A program made the translations under genes and the position numbers. From the NCBI RefSeq assembly GCF_900700375.1, contig NC_041710.1:23151557-23215556 (forward strand): a stretch of DNA of 64,000 bases, written 5' to 3'. How positions within the stretch are numbered: the stretch's first letter is position 1; every line of letters starts with the position of its first letter. Under the pieces are notes generated by a model. It saw only the letters and a list, made by a program, of their open reading frames with translations. It made no database searches and had not been told where the DNA came from. The DNA is from Denticeps clupeoides. Taxonomy: Eukaryota > Chordata > Actinopteri > Clupeiformes > Denticipitidae. Of this stretch, positions 24,950 to 38,005 are shown in pieces.

Positions 24950-27085
24950 GGGGGATATGGAACTTCTATATGTATGTCTAGCAGACAAGTGCAATAAGTA
25001 AACCTGAGTTGAGTTGTACATATTTTGCTGATGTTTTTGTAAACTCTCTGAGAATTCTTGCACTCTGAATTATCACAGGGAGAATTTGCTTAGCTTGTAG
25101 CTGGACAAACTGTACTTAGTGTATGTATTGCGTCCTAGTGGAACATCGGAAATGTCCCAAACTCCCTGGCCACTGAATTTGGTGATTTAAGCAGGGTACA
25201 CACTAATGTTAGACACAATTTTAATCCACTTATCCAGGATTTTTCACCATTTAAAAAGATGCAGAACATTTTTGTGTGTCTTCTTCTACAGGAGGGTTTT
25301 GGATGTAAAGATAACTGGATAAAGATTTGATCAGTTGCCATTTATGGGTTTGCTTTCCCTTCTAGCTTGACTTTAAAATGTTAAAGGTCCGCCAAACTGC
25401 TCATTGAAATGAACTGCTGTAGTTTTCATTGCATATGAATCAAAATTGCAATGAATGTTGTAATATGTTAATTGCAATTAGTCATAATAGAGGGTCGAGA
25501 TTGTGACATAATTATGTGGTTTCTCTAGGATGCAAAAAACCAACAGGAAAGTTTTTGGGATTTGAGAAAATCTGTAATATAAATTAGGTCTATAGTAAAA
25601 ATGGGTTTAAAAAAACATTTTAAATTGTGAATGTTCTATTTTCCCCCTGCCTTCTGCAAAATAATATTTTCCATGTGACATTTAAAAAAAAATAACTTAA
25701 AATTACTCTCAACAGCAAAGTTTTAAAGTTTATTGAATTATTATATTTTTTCCCTCACAGATTTTCTTAATTCTCATTGACTGAGTGAACCGGATATCAA
25801 AACAATTTACAGAATTTCAGTGTGAAATGCGTACCCATTCTTTTTTTGGCACTAATCCCTCATTTTTTACTCACTGTAACAAAATCAAAATGATCATATC
25901 TCTTTTTGTTAAATTCCACGTTCAATTCCTGTATTAGGCTTTTGTAATGTCTAGATATAAAGCACATTATAAGACCCTTTGGCTGTTTCAGGACATAAGT
26001 CAGATAGAAAGGAGAGAGACCCTCAATTTTGACAAAAAAAGTGTGTATTACCAACAGTGGATGGCCAGGATCTGTGTTCATTGTCACATTGAAGTGGGAA
26101 GATCAGGTCATGAAGGGCTATTATGTCTTGTTTTTTTGGTTCATATATTTATGAGATAATTTATGAATTTGACCTGATCAAAAGTTTGGCCAAGAAGATC
26201 AAAGAATGTCACACTCCTCAAAAACAGACAAAGGACCCTCAAGACATGGTTTACTCACTTCTTAGGTAACGGCATGAATTTTTCTATGAACTGGACATGA
26301 TAAACATCCACCCATTGATCCATCCATCCATCCAACAAGTTGTAGTGTATTTGTACATTTGCTTGTACGTGTTAATCAGGAGGTGTTGGCTGAAGCAGCC
26401 AATGTTGCATGTGAGGAAATGCATCATAAACTTTACTGAAGACAACATCAAAATGAATAAAGTTCATGGCACGATTCCAGAGCATGCAATAAGTCCTCCT
26501 ATTCAACACACATCAACTGTGATTTAAAATAACACAGTGGATAGATATCTAGAACCGTCCTCGATATTAATTCACCATGCAGGAGCTTTTTGGTTTAATT
26601 TTTGGTATTTTCTGATTGGTCCCCAAAAAGTTTGTAATGAAATGAGATGTATGGCTCAATATTTTTGTTTTTGCTTTGATTTTTGTGCTGACTGAGATGC
26701 AGCAAACCCTGTTTTCTCACTTATGCTCATTGCAAATCAGTGGTACCGATGTGGAATGCAAATTGAGATGCACCTTCACTTTTGATAAACTTTGATACAT
26801 TTGGCTATTTCTGATGAAGTGAAGAAGAGAGAAGGTTCTGCTGAAAGATTGTTTAGTTACTCTCACAAGGGGGGAGATTTAGCTGGTTGACAAATGATGA
26901 CAGTTTAATATAAAAATTATATATATTCACGTGTGAGTTTGCTCTTGGCAAGTTTTTGCTATGGCCCCCTCAGCCCTCTCTTCTCCATCCCCTTTTAAAG
27001 CACTTGTTAATAATTGATTCTTGTTATTATTGGGGACTGACCGCTTCAATATTCAATAAAAGTACTGAATGTTAATTATCTTGGT
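24268..27085 (+). other. tesk1: Probable long 3' untranslated region of tesk1
   Basis: No splice-consistent coding exon follows the tesk1 stop. Polyadenylation hexamers AATAAA occur near 26456 and near 27055, the latter followed by a GT/T-rich stretch, so a 3'UTR of about 2.2-2.8 kb is likely. It contains TG microsatellites at about 24417-24457 and 24901-24947 and a small CATC run near 26320. The boundary is inference. Confidence 0.4.
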
Positions 27086-29822
27086 CTTTGGTGTTCTTCT
27101 TTTTTTGTGAAAGTCAATCCCAAAGGTTAAAATGTATAAATGTGCTTGTTTTAGATGGTAAAATGGTTAGAAATCAAATAGGTCACAACTATGGATTACT
27201 ACAAGGGCTAAAGTTAAATAGATGAATACAGTAAATGACAAAAGTGAGTTCCCCCCTAACATTTTTTTATATCTTTCTTTGGGACAACATTGAAGATATG
27301 ACACTTTGTAGTGCAGCTTGTATAAATGTATTTTGCTCAAAATAACAACATACACAGCCATTAATGTGTAAACTGCTGGCAACAAAAGTGAGTACAATCA
27401 GTTAATGGGGAGTAAAAACATATTTTAAAAACCTGAAGGTTACTGTGACCTCTCGCTATGTAAAATTTTTACCAATTTCAATGAAATTCTAAGCAAAATA
27501 TTTATACATAACCCAGACATTCAAAGTTCAGTTTATATATCTTATATGGATAGTGCATCAGGCTTAATTGAAATATTCATACAATGCATCATATTTGAAC
27601 TCTTAGTACTGGCTAACATATGTTAAACCTAACAGCACTCATGTAGCTTTTAGACCAGTGATGTCCCCTGCATCACACCATATGGGTGTAGAAATTTGCA
27701 GTTGAATGACTGTCCCTTGATGCACAATCTGCTGAATTCCCAGAGGAAACCCAGAGGATCATAGATGGAACTGTATAAATAAATTGTGAAATATTTAAAC
27801 ATGCAATTTAATTAATAAGATTTTATTTCCAGTTTTATCATGCATGTCATATTGAATTAATGTATTTATCTATTTCATTTTGGCTCTCGTAGCACTCCAT
27901 ACACAATATCTGCATACATTTATGGCATTCATCAGATGACCTTATACAGAGCGACTTACCATCAGTAGTTAGAGGGACAGTCTCCCTGGACACACTCAGG
28001 GTTAAGTGTCTTGTTCAGGGACACAATGGTAGTAAGTGGGGTTTGAACCTGGGTCTCCTGGTTAATAGGATAGTGTATTACCCACTAGGCTACTACCACC
28101 TGTAGAGAGGAAATTTTCAGTAATGATAAATTGAAATTGGGTTTCATTTATCCAAGTCTGTCACTTAAAAAAACCATTATTAGAAAACCCTTTTCAATTA
28201 CTTTAGTAAAATTGAAAAACATTGCACTGATTAAAGATGCATTTGGCATAAAACTGGCCAGATACACACTAGTGGAGTATCTAGAGCATCAGCACATAAT
28301 AAATCATTGACTTTTTATTCATCTTTTTACATTTTTTCTGTTCAAACTCTTTTTAATTTTTAATGGAAAAACAATAATATTTCTAACTGACTGAACTTTT
28401 TAATGGTGGTGTATATTATCCTGCTCTGGTCATTTTAAATTTCAAGGGCACTTATGTCAGATATATATTCATGTTATTATGTTGCTTTTGATTTACAAAT
28501 GAATCCTTTCAAATGTCAACACACAGATTATCATGGCAACATTTCAATGTTCAGTGATTTTAAATTCAGTGATTTTATTCACTGTTGGCCACTGTTGGCT
28601 GCAGAGTGATATACATTCCCACAGGTAGACATTCACACACGATCTGTGCGGTTATAATCAGTCATCAGCTCACAATAGACTAAAATGGTGATACAAGCAC
28701 ACGGAAGAAACATTGCAATGTGACTAATTTGGAAAACATCAATTGAGGGTTGCAAAGAGTGTGAAATTCCCTTCATAATATATTTTGCTCTGACAAATAC
28801 TGGCCATTAAAGAAATGTAATTTCACACATGTGTGACAACCAAGCTGTGGTAAATTAGCATAATCCAAGGTTATACAACAGGCTATAAATTGATGCCACG
28901 AGTTCATCTTGTTAGCTGGCCAAAACTTAGCTAGTTGTCTTTCATGCTTTTTAATTAATGTTAAGTTATGTTCATGTGTTTTGGTGAGGTGATCAGATGC
29001 AATCTGTTTTACACTTTTGCTTCTAATGGGATGATTCCGGAGGGCTGTTCAAAATGATTTTTTTGACTAAGTTAAACAAGGAAGAAATTGATCAAATTTA
29101 CATTGTGTGTGAGACACGGAAGAAGTTTAAGCAACCCCTCTTTTAAAGGATATACTTGTTTTTTTGTCAGATAGGTAGTGCACATTCATAGGAAACCAAC
29201 GAATCTCATTCCAATGGAAATCTGCATCTTACAGATATGTGAAGATGTGTTTTTAGTGAGCTTTTTATAAGTATACACTACTGTTGAGTTCAGAAATAAT
29301 ATAGAAATGTATTGTAATGATGGAATATCTGTATGCACTCAGAGGGGAACTGAATCTAAAACTATTAGTTCCAAAGGATGCTGTGTTGGTTAACCCTAGT
29401 CTTGTCCATTTAAAATCAGGGCCGGAATTATTATGATTAGACAAGCTTATCATTATAGGAAATCTATTTCAATTATTTTAGTTGAGAGGAAAACATTTTC
29501 ACTGATTTAAAGAAGCAAGAGAACTAGTACAGTATCTAGTGCATCACTAGATCTTTACCTATACTACTGTTCAATAAACTTGAAAATGATAAGAGTTGGT
29601 AGAAGAAATGAATCAGCATGCATTTAGGAGTGCAACTGACAGCTGGACAGCTTGTTATCAAGTACTTTCTGGTGAATTTTTGTGAATCCCTACAGCAGTG
29701 CTCTGAAGCCGCTTCAGCTAGAGCTCTTATATTGCTCTGGTATTGCTGTTAAAAAAGCTGACAGATAGCAGAATATATCTAGCAATTCAGTCCTCCGCTC
29801 CATATTTCCTCGCAAGCAGCAT
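27086..29822. other. Intergenic between tesk1 and adissp
   Basis: The two genes are convergent. Holds a family A SINE and a diverged direct repeat (28150-28290 versus 29396-29555). No exon supported. Confidence 0.5.
27914..28100 (-). repeat. tRNA-derived SINE (family A), near full length
   Basis: Minus orientation: A box GTAGCCTAGTGGGTAATACA, B box GGTTCAAACCC, CCCTGAACAAGACACTTAAC body and GCTCTGTATAAGGTCATCTG tail. More diverged than the copy at 36290-36478. Confidence 0.9.
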
Positions 29823-31479
29823 TCACATCTTCTTCCGGTCACTTTGTTTTGTGTTGATCTCCTTCTCTGCCCCCATACACCGGACTCCTTCCATTAATTG
29901 GGGGGTACCGTGGTGACGATCTTCAACAGAGCAAAAAAAAAACCCCCAAAAAAACAGAGCAGAATTGTTGTGCTATGAAACTCACATTCTTTCAAGGTTA
30001 AGATGTCTATACTATAACATCAACATGTAGGTGGTAAATATGGAAAGGCTACAGGGCCATCACTCACCCATTACCCTGGCCTGAACTTTGACACGCACGC
30101 TCCCATCCCTCCTGCTTCTGTTGACCAGTGTCAGCTCCTCCTGCACCACCCCCTCCTGCTGCGCAGTGTACTCACACACCACTTTAACGCCACCTACAAA
30201 CACACACACACACACACATGCACCGTTTATCATGCTGCTGTGCTCAGGTTTAGTATGCATGTGACATATTCATATGACATGAATATATGTATGTGTGTGT
30301 ATATATAGTATGAAAATGGATTAGGCGGATCTGGGCAATCCCATGGCAAACGACTAAGAGCAGATTGTGTTAAACGTTCTAAAAATACCTTGCCGTAGTG
30401 TTATAATTCCACTGTGGATCAATAAAAGTCTGAAACAGGAGCTGAAATATCGATTGGGTTTTAGAGTGTCACTGATGAAAGTGGTTTGGTGAATACTTAT
30501 TACCGGTGCAAGGCAGATATCCCTGGTTAGTTTTGCGTAATGGCGGCTCCAGAAGGCTCCTACCTTCCGGCCGAGGAGTGATGTTGGTGGCACGTAGCCG
30601 GGGTTTAGCAGTGGTTCTGAGAGCAGGGGACAGGCAGTTGTCTTTGCCCAAAGATGGAACTTGTGGGATTGTGAAAACAATCTCATAACGATGCTGGCTT
30701 TTTAAAAAGCCAACCTGAAAACACAAATACACACATTGTTCATATACGCTGTGTACGGCAAGTAGTGATATTCACAGACAATCTGCATCTGGTGGATGGG
30801 GGCCTGTACTGACTCTTACCAATGTTCTCCAACCAACAACATTTCTAAAGGCAAATATTAGTAGGGCGTTGAGCAAGAACAAGACGTTTTTCCGGAACCT
30901 TCCCTTGCATTAGTCTGTATTTATTAGCACGATGCTCACCTTTGCTAGAGAGAACACCTGAGAGGAAGAGTAGAAGTGGTTTGTGAACTTGTGAAAGACG
31001 GTGCTGGAGCTGAAGGCAGCTGCCCACCTTAACAAGGTAGCTCCCGTCCGACTCCGGGAGGGCAGTAATGACCTGATCCTGCTGCACTTCCTCTGAGCAA
31101 AAACTAGGGGGTGCAGCATCCTCTTCGTCAGGGAAACGCACTCCTCCACCTTTGGACGTGGAGCCTTTGGGGACGACAGAGCTGAACTCTCAGACTGAAA
31201 AAAGCCACGGCCACTTCGGAGAACCGATCACATAGAAATAATGATTGAATGGTTACATGGAAAAGTGAGGATGTTGTACCACGGGGACAAGACACTGAGC
31301 CTGGGTGAATATGCTTTATGAGCTACACAATAAGTCACACAGCCAATTAACCAGAGTCATGCGTTGAGAGACAACGACCGGGATTATTACAGGCCTAAAC
31401 TTTCACGTGGGAGGGCGGCATCACAAACATGCACCACAAATTCGGCAACACAAAACTCACTCTTCCTCGCTGTTGCCAT
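29823..31479 (-). CDS. adissp: Adipose-secreted signaling protein homologue (C20orf27)
   Basis: Small protein of the UPF0687/C20orf27 family; the mammalian member is reported as a secreted adipose factor. Exons: 31461-31479, 31028-31188, 30564-30714, 30068-30193, 29823-29920; 555 bp, 184 aa (human 174). Family matches: DGSYLVKVGFLK, HRYEIVFTIP, VCEYTAQQEGV, VRVKVQARVMDRHHGTP across the last splice junction, then EGVRCMGAE. The last exon encodes only 32 residues and is easily missed. The 5' boundary of exon 2 is uncertain: the obvious TTTTTTCAG acceptor gives an in-frame stop, so GAG|AG five bases further is preferred. No classical signal peptide is visible, as in the human protein. The C-terminal tail is basic (KQSDRKKM) and unlike the human acidic end. 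Confidence 0.88.
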
Positions 31480-32577
31480 GTCACTGTCAGGCTGGGACTA
31501 ATGACCAATCTCAGTGTGATGTCATCTATAATGGAAGAGCAATTAACACAAGTGACTAAAGTGCACATGTGCCACTGACCAGGGGGTCTGTTCCCCTAAA
31601 CTCACATTAGCATATTTTTTATGTTGTCTCGCACGTTCTTTAGCATGCTTCCAATGGCTATTGGGAATTTTTTTGTGGCGTAGGGGCTCAATATCAGCTT
31701 TTTGAAAGTTCTACTCGCAACAGACTGGGTTGCTTATCATTTAGAATGGACAGCAATGGTTATAAAGCAATAAATTACAGTACCCAACAGCTACCAGGCT
31801 GACAGCACATTTGATTAAATACATAGATTCGCTTGAAGAAATTAAATTGTGCAAAAATATCAGGATCAAGAGCGTAATCTCTGATACAACTGGGGTCAAA
31901 CAGATTTACCTGAAAAAAAAAAAACGTAGCTTTAGTCCTAGCTTTATTGAATTGGCCGAGAGCATTTAATTCATATGTGATTATCCGGATCATTATGAAG
32001 TTGTTAGGAGACAGACCTAATGCGCACTTTGACCTCTTAATCCCCCCTACTTTATCCGTCTCATTACGCCAGGCCCAGCTGACAATGACTCCACTTGCAT
32101 CAAAACCAAAGAGGCTTAAGTGGACCCGAGCTGCAGAGCAGGGCCGGAATTAAAAAATGTCCGAGATCCCCGCAAAATCCCACTCGAAATGGAGAACAGA
32201 AGCAACAATAATTAAAAAAAAAGATGGTTATGCAACAGCAGCGAAGGTGTGCGGGACATACACAGCATTTACATTTACAGCATTTACAGGGACAAGGAAT
32301 CGACAAGAGGTGTTGTCCTGTCCTACCAAGACCAAGTCCCGCAGATGCGTTTAGATCTGTCCCTGTAAATAACGCAGAGCGCCACGGGACGCGAAGTGGG
32401 AGCAGCGAATTCGAAATGAAAGACGGCAGCAAGGTACGGAATTCCCCGAAGACGCACGAACCCGCCCGAGTCACCGATGGCACCGCCCAGGTGGATTTTT
32501 TTTTTTTATTAAGTTAGCGATGGGCTGCGGAACACGGTGTGGACACAGCGCTTTGCAAGGTTATGTCTACCTGTGCT

Positions 32578-32579
<2 letters not shown>

Positions 32580-32621
<42 letters not shown>
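32580..32621 (+). repeat. (CA)n microsatellite
   Basis: About 42 bp of uninterrupted ACAC, just left of the CpG island assigned to adissp. Confidence 0.98.
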
Positions 32622-32623
<2 letters not shown>

Positions 32624-32639
32624 GCAGGCGACACACACA

Positions 32640-32830
32640 CGGCTGGTACCTGCATGCAGAACCGAACCTGCCGCTCCCTCAGCGCCCGATCACAGCCCGA
32701 CGCGAGGAGACACCATCCCTCCGCGGTCCCATCATCCCGTCCGGCTGGACGCGGCGACGTCGACGCGACAATCCGCGCACCGGGCTGCGCCGCGCTCATT
32801 GGCTGCCGCCATCAAGTGACTGGGCGTCGA
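32640..32830 (-). promoter_or_regulatory. adissp: CpG-island promoter, probably of adissp
   Basis: Dense CG dinucleotides and, on the minus strand, a CCAAT box (AGCCAATGAG, about 32795-32804). A minus-strand donor CATGCAG|GTACCAG at about 32650 would end a noncoding exon 1, spliced to the exon holding the adissp ATG at 31477-31479 (acceptor CTGACAG| just upstream). Assignment to adissp rests on strand and distance. Confidence 0.45.
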
Positions 32831-33727
32831 CAAAAATCACGACGGCTCGAGGGTTTCTGATGAGAAACGTTTATTTCTACACATATTATACTGACTCACA
32901 CTCAAAACCAATGCCATTTTAGAATAATGAAACGAAATAAGTAAATTACTCACTAATGAGCGGGTTTTGGATTCATCAAAAAAAAACTTAAGTCTTCCTA
33001 TATGGACCTTTTTGGGCCCTACTTTCATGTGCTGCAATGGTCCAAAAGTCCTTAGGGTGTGGTCAAAAGGAATAGTCTGCTGTATGCCACGCAGAAGCAT
33101 TGAAATAAGAATGAATCCGAAAAAAAGAATCACAGTTTTTTTTATATATCATACAGTTTACATTAGTTTACATGTGTTTTTTGTTGTTTATGTCATAGAA
33201 TTTTACAAACTTGCTTCCTGTTTTATTCCTCTCTGCAAACACTGTAATTGTTGAAAGTCTGATGAAATTATAACTATATCTTCTACCGTTCACACTGACC
33301 TAGTTGTAAGGTTGGGATTGGATATGGGTCAGCCCCTCCCCTCCTAGATAAATTGTTGGAGTGGGGGTCGGTTATGACATCAGAACACCCGCTGCTTGGG
33401 CATGCGCTTATAATAATGTATTGTATTGCTCCACAGAAACACTCTTTCACCATATATAACTAGTTAATGTCATATCCATTTAGTATTTTATCATTCAGCC
33501 ATCATTCTAGGATTTAGTGATAAAGAAACTTTGCAAACATCAACATGGTTCTAAGGAAAATAAGTCACCATGTACATAACAGCCATTACAGAAGTGTCAG
33601 TACAGTACAAATGGAGTTCAGTGGAACATTGCTAATAAGAACATAAAAAAATGAGATAAAGTTTATGGGCACTGAACCAACCCAATTGGTAAAGACTTGC
33701 ACGCCAGACATTTCTTCATATTTCTGG

Positions 33728-36700
33728 TTAATCCAGTAAGATCTTGCATATCACAAGAGGTGCCTCGTTTCTACCTGATTTATTGGTGCAGGGGCTAAAG
33801 AACGGGCGGGTGTTTTCAGGGAATGCGTCCATGTAAGTATGAAGGAGCTGTCTAGACTCGGCATCGTAGAACGACAGCTGCCCCTTATCCATGTCCAAAA
33901 AGATGCCGATCCTTTGCGGGTGACATGTGAGCCGCAGAGGAGTAGGTGGCTCAGTGCGGAAGGCGTAATCATTCTTGTCACGCAGGCTCAGGAACCAGTA
34001 GCCATGCGCTGGGCTGACAGTGATCTTGCCCTTGCGGTTGATGGCGTGGCTGGCCACGCCCAGATCCCAGTCGGTCTTTATGCCCACATACACCTCCCAA
34101 TATTGGCGACCGGAGCTGAAGGCCTGCTGGCCCAGAACACAGACCACCCGGTCAAAGCGCTCAGGAACATCAGGCAGTGACAGGTAGCGGTCGCTGCAGT
34201 GCACCCGCTTGCCATCAGCCGAGAGGATCAGTCGTGGGTGGGCAGTGGCTGGGTCAAAAGTCACATCCACTAGAAAAAAAAAGTCAGACGCTTCTATAAT
34301 GTGTGTACAAATTTCCCCAGATCCAGATTTTTTTAATATGTATAGTTTCATAGTTTTATTTCCATCAGAATTTCCTAGAAGATTAGTGGAATAATTGTCT
34401 TTGTGTTAGTGGCATTCTAAGAGAAAATGGACTATACCTGTATATTCTTGCACCTTCCATATCTCTGCAAAACAAAAAAGAATCACTGGAAACATAACTT
34501 TTATCAGAAAAAACTACTGTGCAATTTTAACATAATATAAAGTTTTAAAAAAAGAATTCAGTACTATTACTATAAAGGAAATATTACACAAATAAAAGGC
34601 AACGGTAAGAATACATACTGGACTGTTGCGTTAGAGGTCCTGCGTCTGACCGCAAGCCTAAATAGAAATAAACAAGCCTTTTGTCTGAATATAAGTCAAA
34701 TATACATGTATATGATCTAATTATATGTGTAATGTTTGTTTGTTTCATTGATCAGCCATATTCTCAGTTAGTTTGTCATAACAATATTATGCACAATCAA
34801 CAATTATATTTTTACATAATGGACAAATAACACAGATTACAGTTTCTAAAGTTGATTCTCACAGATATTTGGCAACTTTGCAAGCTCCTGCTGTATTTGT
34901 TCAGCAGCCTGAGTGACGGTCCTCAGCACAGCCCCTGCAGTGGGGTCAGGGGTGAGGGTGACCTGTGTCCAGTCACGTGTTTGTGGAGGCAGTACACAGG
35001 CTGTAGGGAAGGTCTGCAGGGAGATGAAGGTTTGATGACAAAGGAGCAGAAATTGACAAATTCTCAGTCCCCGAAGAAGGCTGCTGTATGCTCAGGATCA
35101 AATATTTATGCAAACCTTTTCTAAATGCAAAGTGAAACCGGAATGCCGGAATGCTCTGCTGTGGTTTTGTGACTGCACAGCTTTTTTAGATCACTGAAAA
35201 TCCTTATGATAAAGTAAAAAATTTAACAGACCTGCATCATGGTGCGGTTCGTTTATTTAAGGGAACAGACACAGAAGAACATTCAGTGTGGGTTCGATTG
35301 GCGTGGCGTGACCTTCAGGAACATGATGTGGTCGTTGGACTGGGACAGCTCCGAGAGGGTCGCTATCCTCTCCTTCAGCTCGGCGATCTCCTGCTCCAGA
35401 TCACGGACGATGGCCTGAGCCCGCAGCTCAGCCGCGCGCCGGCCCATCTCCACCACTTCCAGCAGCTCGGCCTGGCTCCGCTCAATGCTCGCCATCAGTT
35501 CAGCAAATACGCTTATAGTGCCCTGAGACTCCTTATCGGCACTGGCCTGGGATTACAGAAGGAAAAACACCGAGGTAAAAAAAAAAGAGGGATAGATGAG
35601 GACAGGAAATGAGAACGGTGCAGACAAAATGATTTATATACACCTTTCAGAGTGGACAGCTTGTTAAAAGGTGAGGAAACGGAAGAAATTATGAGTGTGA
35701 GTAATAGAAAGGGTCGTAGAGGAAAACTGAGATGACTCCTACTTTCATATTTGTAATTAATTTTTTCCGAAATTCAGACAGGTGTTCGTCCCTGTTCCCG
35801 TTCCACCAACCCGCCAGAAAGGGGCACGCGGACCGCCAGGAAACAGATGAGGATAGGTCAGCCTGTAAATAGCCATCTTGGATCTTTGCCCGCTCATCAT
35901 TGTGATTCGTTCTTTGTTGTTCCTCGCCTTTTTCCTCTGCCTCACGCTGACCCTTTTTAACCTGACGATTCTTTTTGCTTTGACCTTTTCTGCCTACTGT
36001 TTGAATATAACTGTTTACGACCTCTCGCCGGTGCCGCTACTGCTTCATCCCTTTGTCTTTTTGCCCTCGCCATTACCGACCCTTGAATGAAGATGTTTCA
36101 CCCTGCTCCCATTCTCAGTAAAGGTTGCTATGTTAATTCCAGCACTTCCCTGTCACCTTCCTGCTCAAGTCAACCCAAGTTCCCATGTCCTCCAGACCCC
36201 AGTCCTCCAGCCAGTCTTTTCATGTCTGCTCGTGCACACCCGGGACCTTCCCCTGACAGTGTGTTATGATAATATGGTTACATATGATCTAGTAGCCTAG
36301 TGGGTAACACACTCACCTATGAACCAGAAGACCCAGGTTCAAATCCCACTTACTACCATTGTGTCCCTGAGCAAGACACTTAACCCTAAGTTGCTCCAGG
36401 GGGGGACTGTCCCTGTAACTACTGATTGTAAGTCGCTCTGGATAAGGGCGTCTGATAAATGCTGTAAATGTAAATGTACATATATCGCTGCTTAGCTAGT
36501 AATTGTAATGTTGTTGTGTATTAGAATGGATGAGAAAAACCCACTTGGATGTTGGCCAGTGATGTCTTGATCTCCTCCACCTTCTTTTCCCTCTGAGTGA
36601 TCAGATCCTTTATCTCCACTTCTACTATTCCCATGTGTGCCTATGATGAGACAACACAGTTTTTCCATCTGCTCACTCACAGACATCATGGACACAACAC

Positions 36701-37764
36701 CACACATAACATTTATCAGTTGTTATGATTGTAGCGCATTTGTCCTCAAGGGATGACACAACGTAAGTATGAATCCTATCCAGCGCAGGTGGAATTCCCC
36801 TTATACAATAGAGTGCCCTCTGGTCTGTGGAAACAATCATAGTTACAAGCGTCTCCTTTTGTATTAACTGAAACTCTGACCGCTCTCCCCTTTGAGTTTT
36901 CCTTCTTTAATGAAATGCTAATGAAGTGCTAATGTATTTTGCATCACATTCTGTGTTCATATTTTTTGAGACATTAGAAATGCAACTTAGTCATTCTGTT
37001 TAATGTTGTCTGGAATAGTTATTTGCATTTATTTCTATAAGTGGTTATGGTTCTAATATGTAGTGGTTTTAATATATAAATATTGTGCATCTGTGGCTTT
37101 GTTTTTTACTGCTATGTGTAGAGCGATTCCTCCAACACTATTCACTGACCTTCTTGATGTTCCATTCTCTCTTGGCTGGGACAATGGTGTGGCCATAATG
37201 TGCACCCTCTGAACACATGGTGCACACACAGATCTGGTCAGTGCGGCAGAACATCTCCAGTGGCAACCTGTGCTGTGGGCAGGGGAGAACATCCGACCCT
37301 CTGGCAGCTTCACTCCCATACCCAGTCACTGTAAAGCGACGTGTCAGGTTTTGTGTGGTGGCTGGAGATCCGGGCTCACAGCTGGGGTCACTGGTTTTCT
37401 GGAAGCGGTTCTTCATCTCAGCGAAGAGCTCATTGGGCATGTCTTTGTACTGCCTCATTTTGGTGTGTTGATCCATCTTGGGGCTGCTGGTGAGACCATC
37501 CACAGCTGTGGTCTTTGTGGACAGCCTTTTGAAATTCTCTGTGATTTCCTTCAGCGTGTGGTTGACATGCAGCTCTGGCCGTCGACGGAAGCTCTCCTTG
37601 CAGAGCGGACATTGACAGTCCTTGTTCTTGCCATCCCAATAGGAGTTGATGCAATTCAGACAGAAACTATGGCCACATGGTGTAGACACAGGGTTGGAAA
37701 ACATTTCCAAGCAGATGGAACAGGAGAACTGTTCTTCTGATAGAAAGTCACCTGAGGAGGCCAT
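33728..37764 (-). CDS. TRIM-family RING E3 ligase with PRY/SPRY domain
   Basis: Probable E3 ubiquitin ligase of the large fish TRIM expansion, often antiviral or innate-immune. Exons: 37150-37764, 36545-36640 (96 bp), 35313-35546 (234 bp), 34863-35013, 34619-34657, 34438-34464, 33728-34269; 1704 bp, 567 aa, phases consistent. The 96- and 234-bp coiled-coil exons are diagnostic of TRIM genes. Domains: RING at about 14-60 (CSIC, CGHSFCLNCI, CPLC), B-box2 at about 160-200 (CPQHRLPLEMFC then CTMC...HYGH), coiled coil about 206-320, PRY (VTFDPATAHPRLILSADG) and SPRY (GRQYWEVYV, WDLGVA, GIFLDMDKGQLSFYD) to the end. Start MASSGDFL is chosen over an ATG seven codons upstream by family likeness. TRIM25/TRIM16/bloodthirsty-like; the exact orthologue is unclear. 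Confidence 0.93.
36290..36478 (+). repeat. tRNA-derived SINE (family A), best full-length copy
   Basis: A box TAGCCTAGTGGGTAACAC, B box GGTTCAAATCC about 40 bp later, body ACCATTGTGTCCCTGAGCAA, GGGGGGACTGTCCCTGTAAC, tail CTCTGGATAAGGGCGTCTGA and TGTAAA repeats. Closest of the copies here to an apparent consensus, so probably the youngest. In a TRIM-gene intron. Confidence 0.95.
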
Positions 37765-37869
37765 GCCTGTCTTAATGTAGATCACAACTGTAATAAGTAA
37801 TGGGGAGGAGTTAGACTAAATGGGGCATTTCAGAACCGTAATCACTTTAAAGGTTCTTCCATGCCATGA

Positions 37870-38005
37870 TCCATTTACATTTTACATTTATGGCATTTAC
37901 CAGACACCCTTATCCAGAGCATCTTACAATCAGTAGTTACAGGGATTGGATGGGGTTTGAACCTGTAACCTTGGGGTTGTCTGGTTCATAGACAAATGTA
38001 CCCTT
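37870..38005 (-). repeat. tRNA-derived SINE (family A), internally deleted
   Basis: Minus orientation; the tail (TTTACATTTATGGCATTTAC) and part of the head are present, but the body between the CCCTGTAACTAC core and the B box is missing. Confidence 0.8.

Noticed and set aside
35760-36285. C/T-rich stretch in a TRIM-gene intron with long open frames, resembling part of a retroelement terminus
   Set aside because: No paired terminal repeat, primer-binding site or coding remnant seen; left unclassified.
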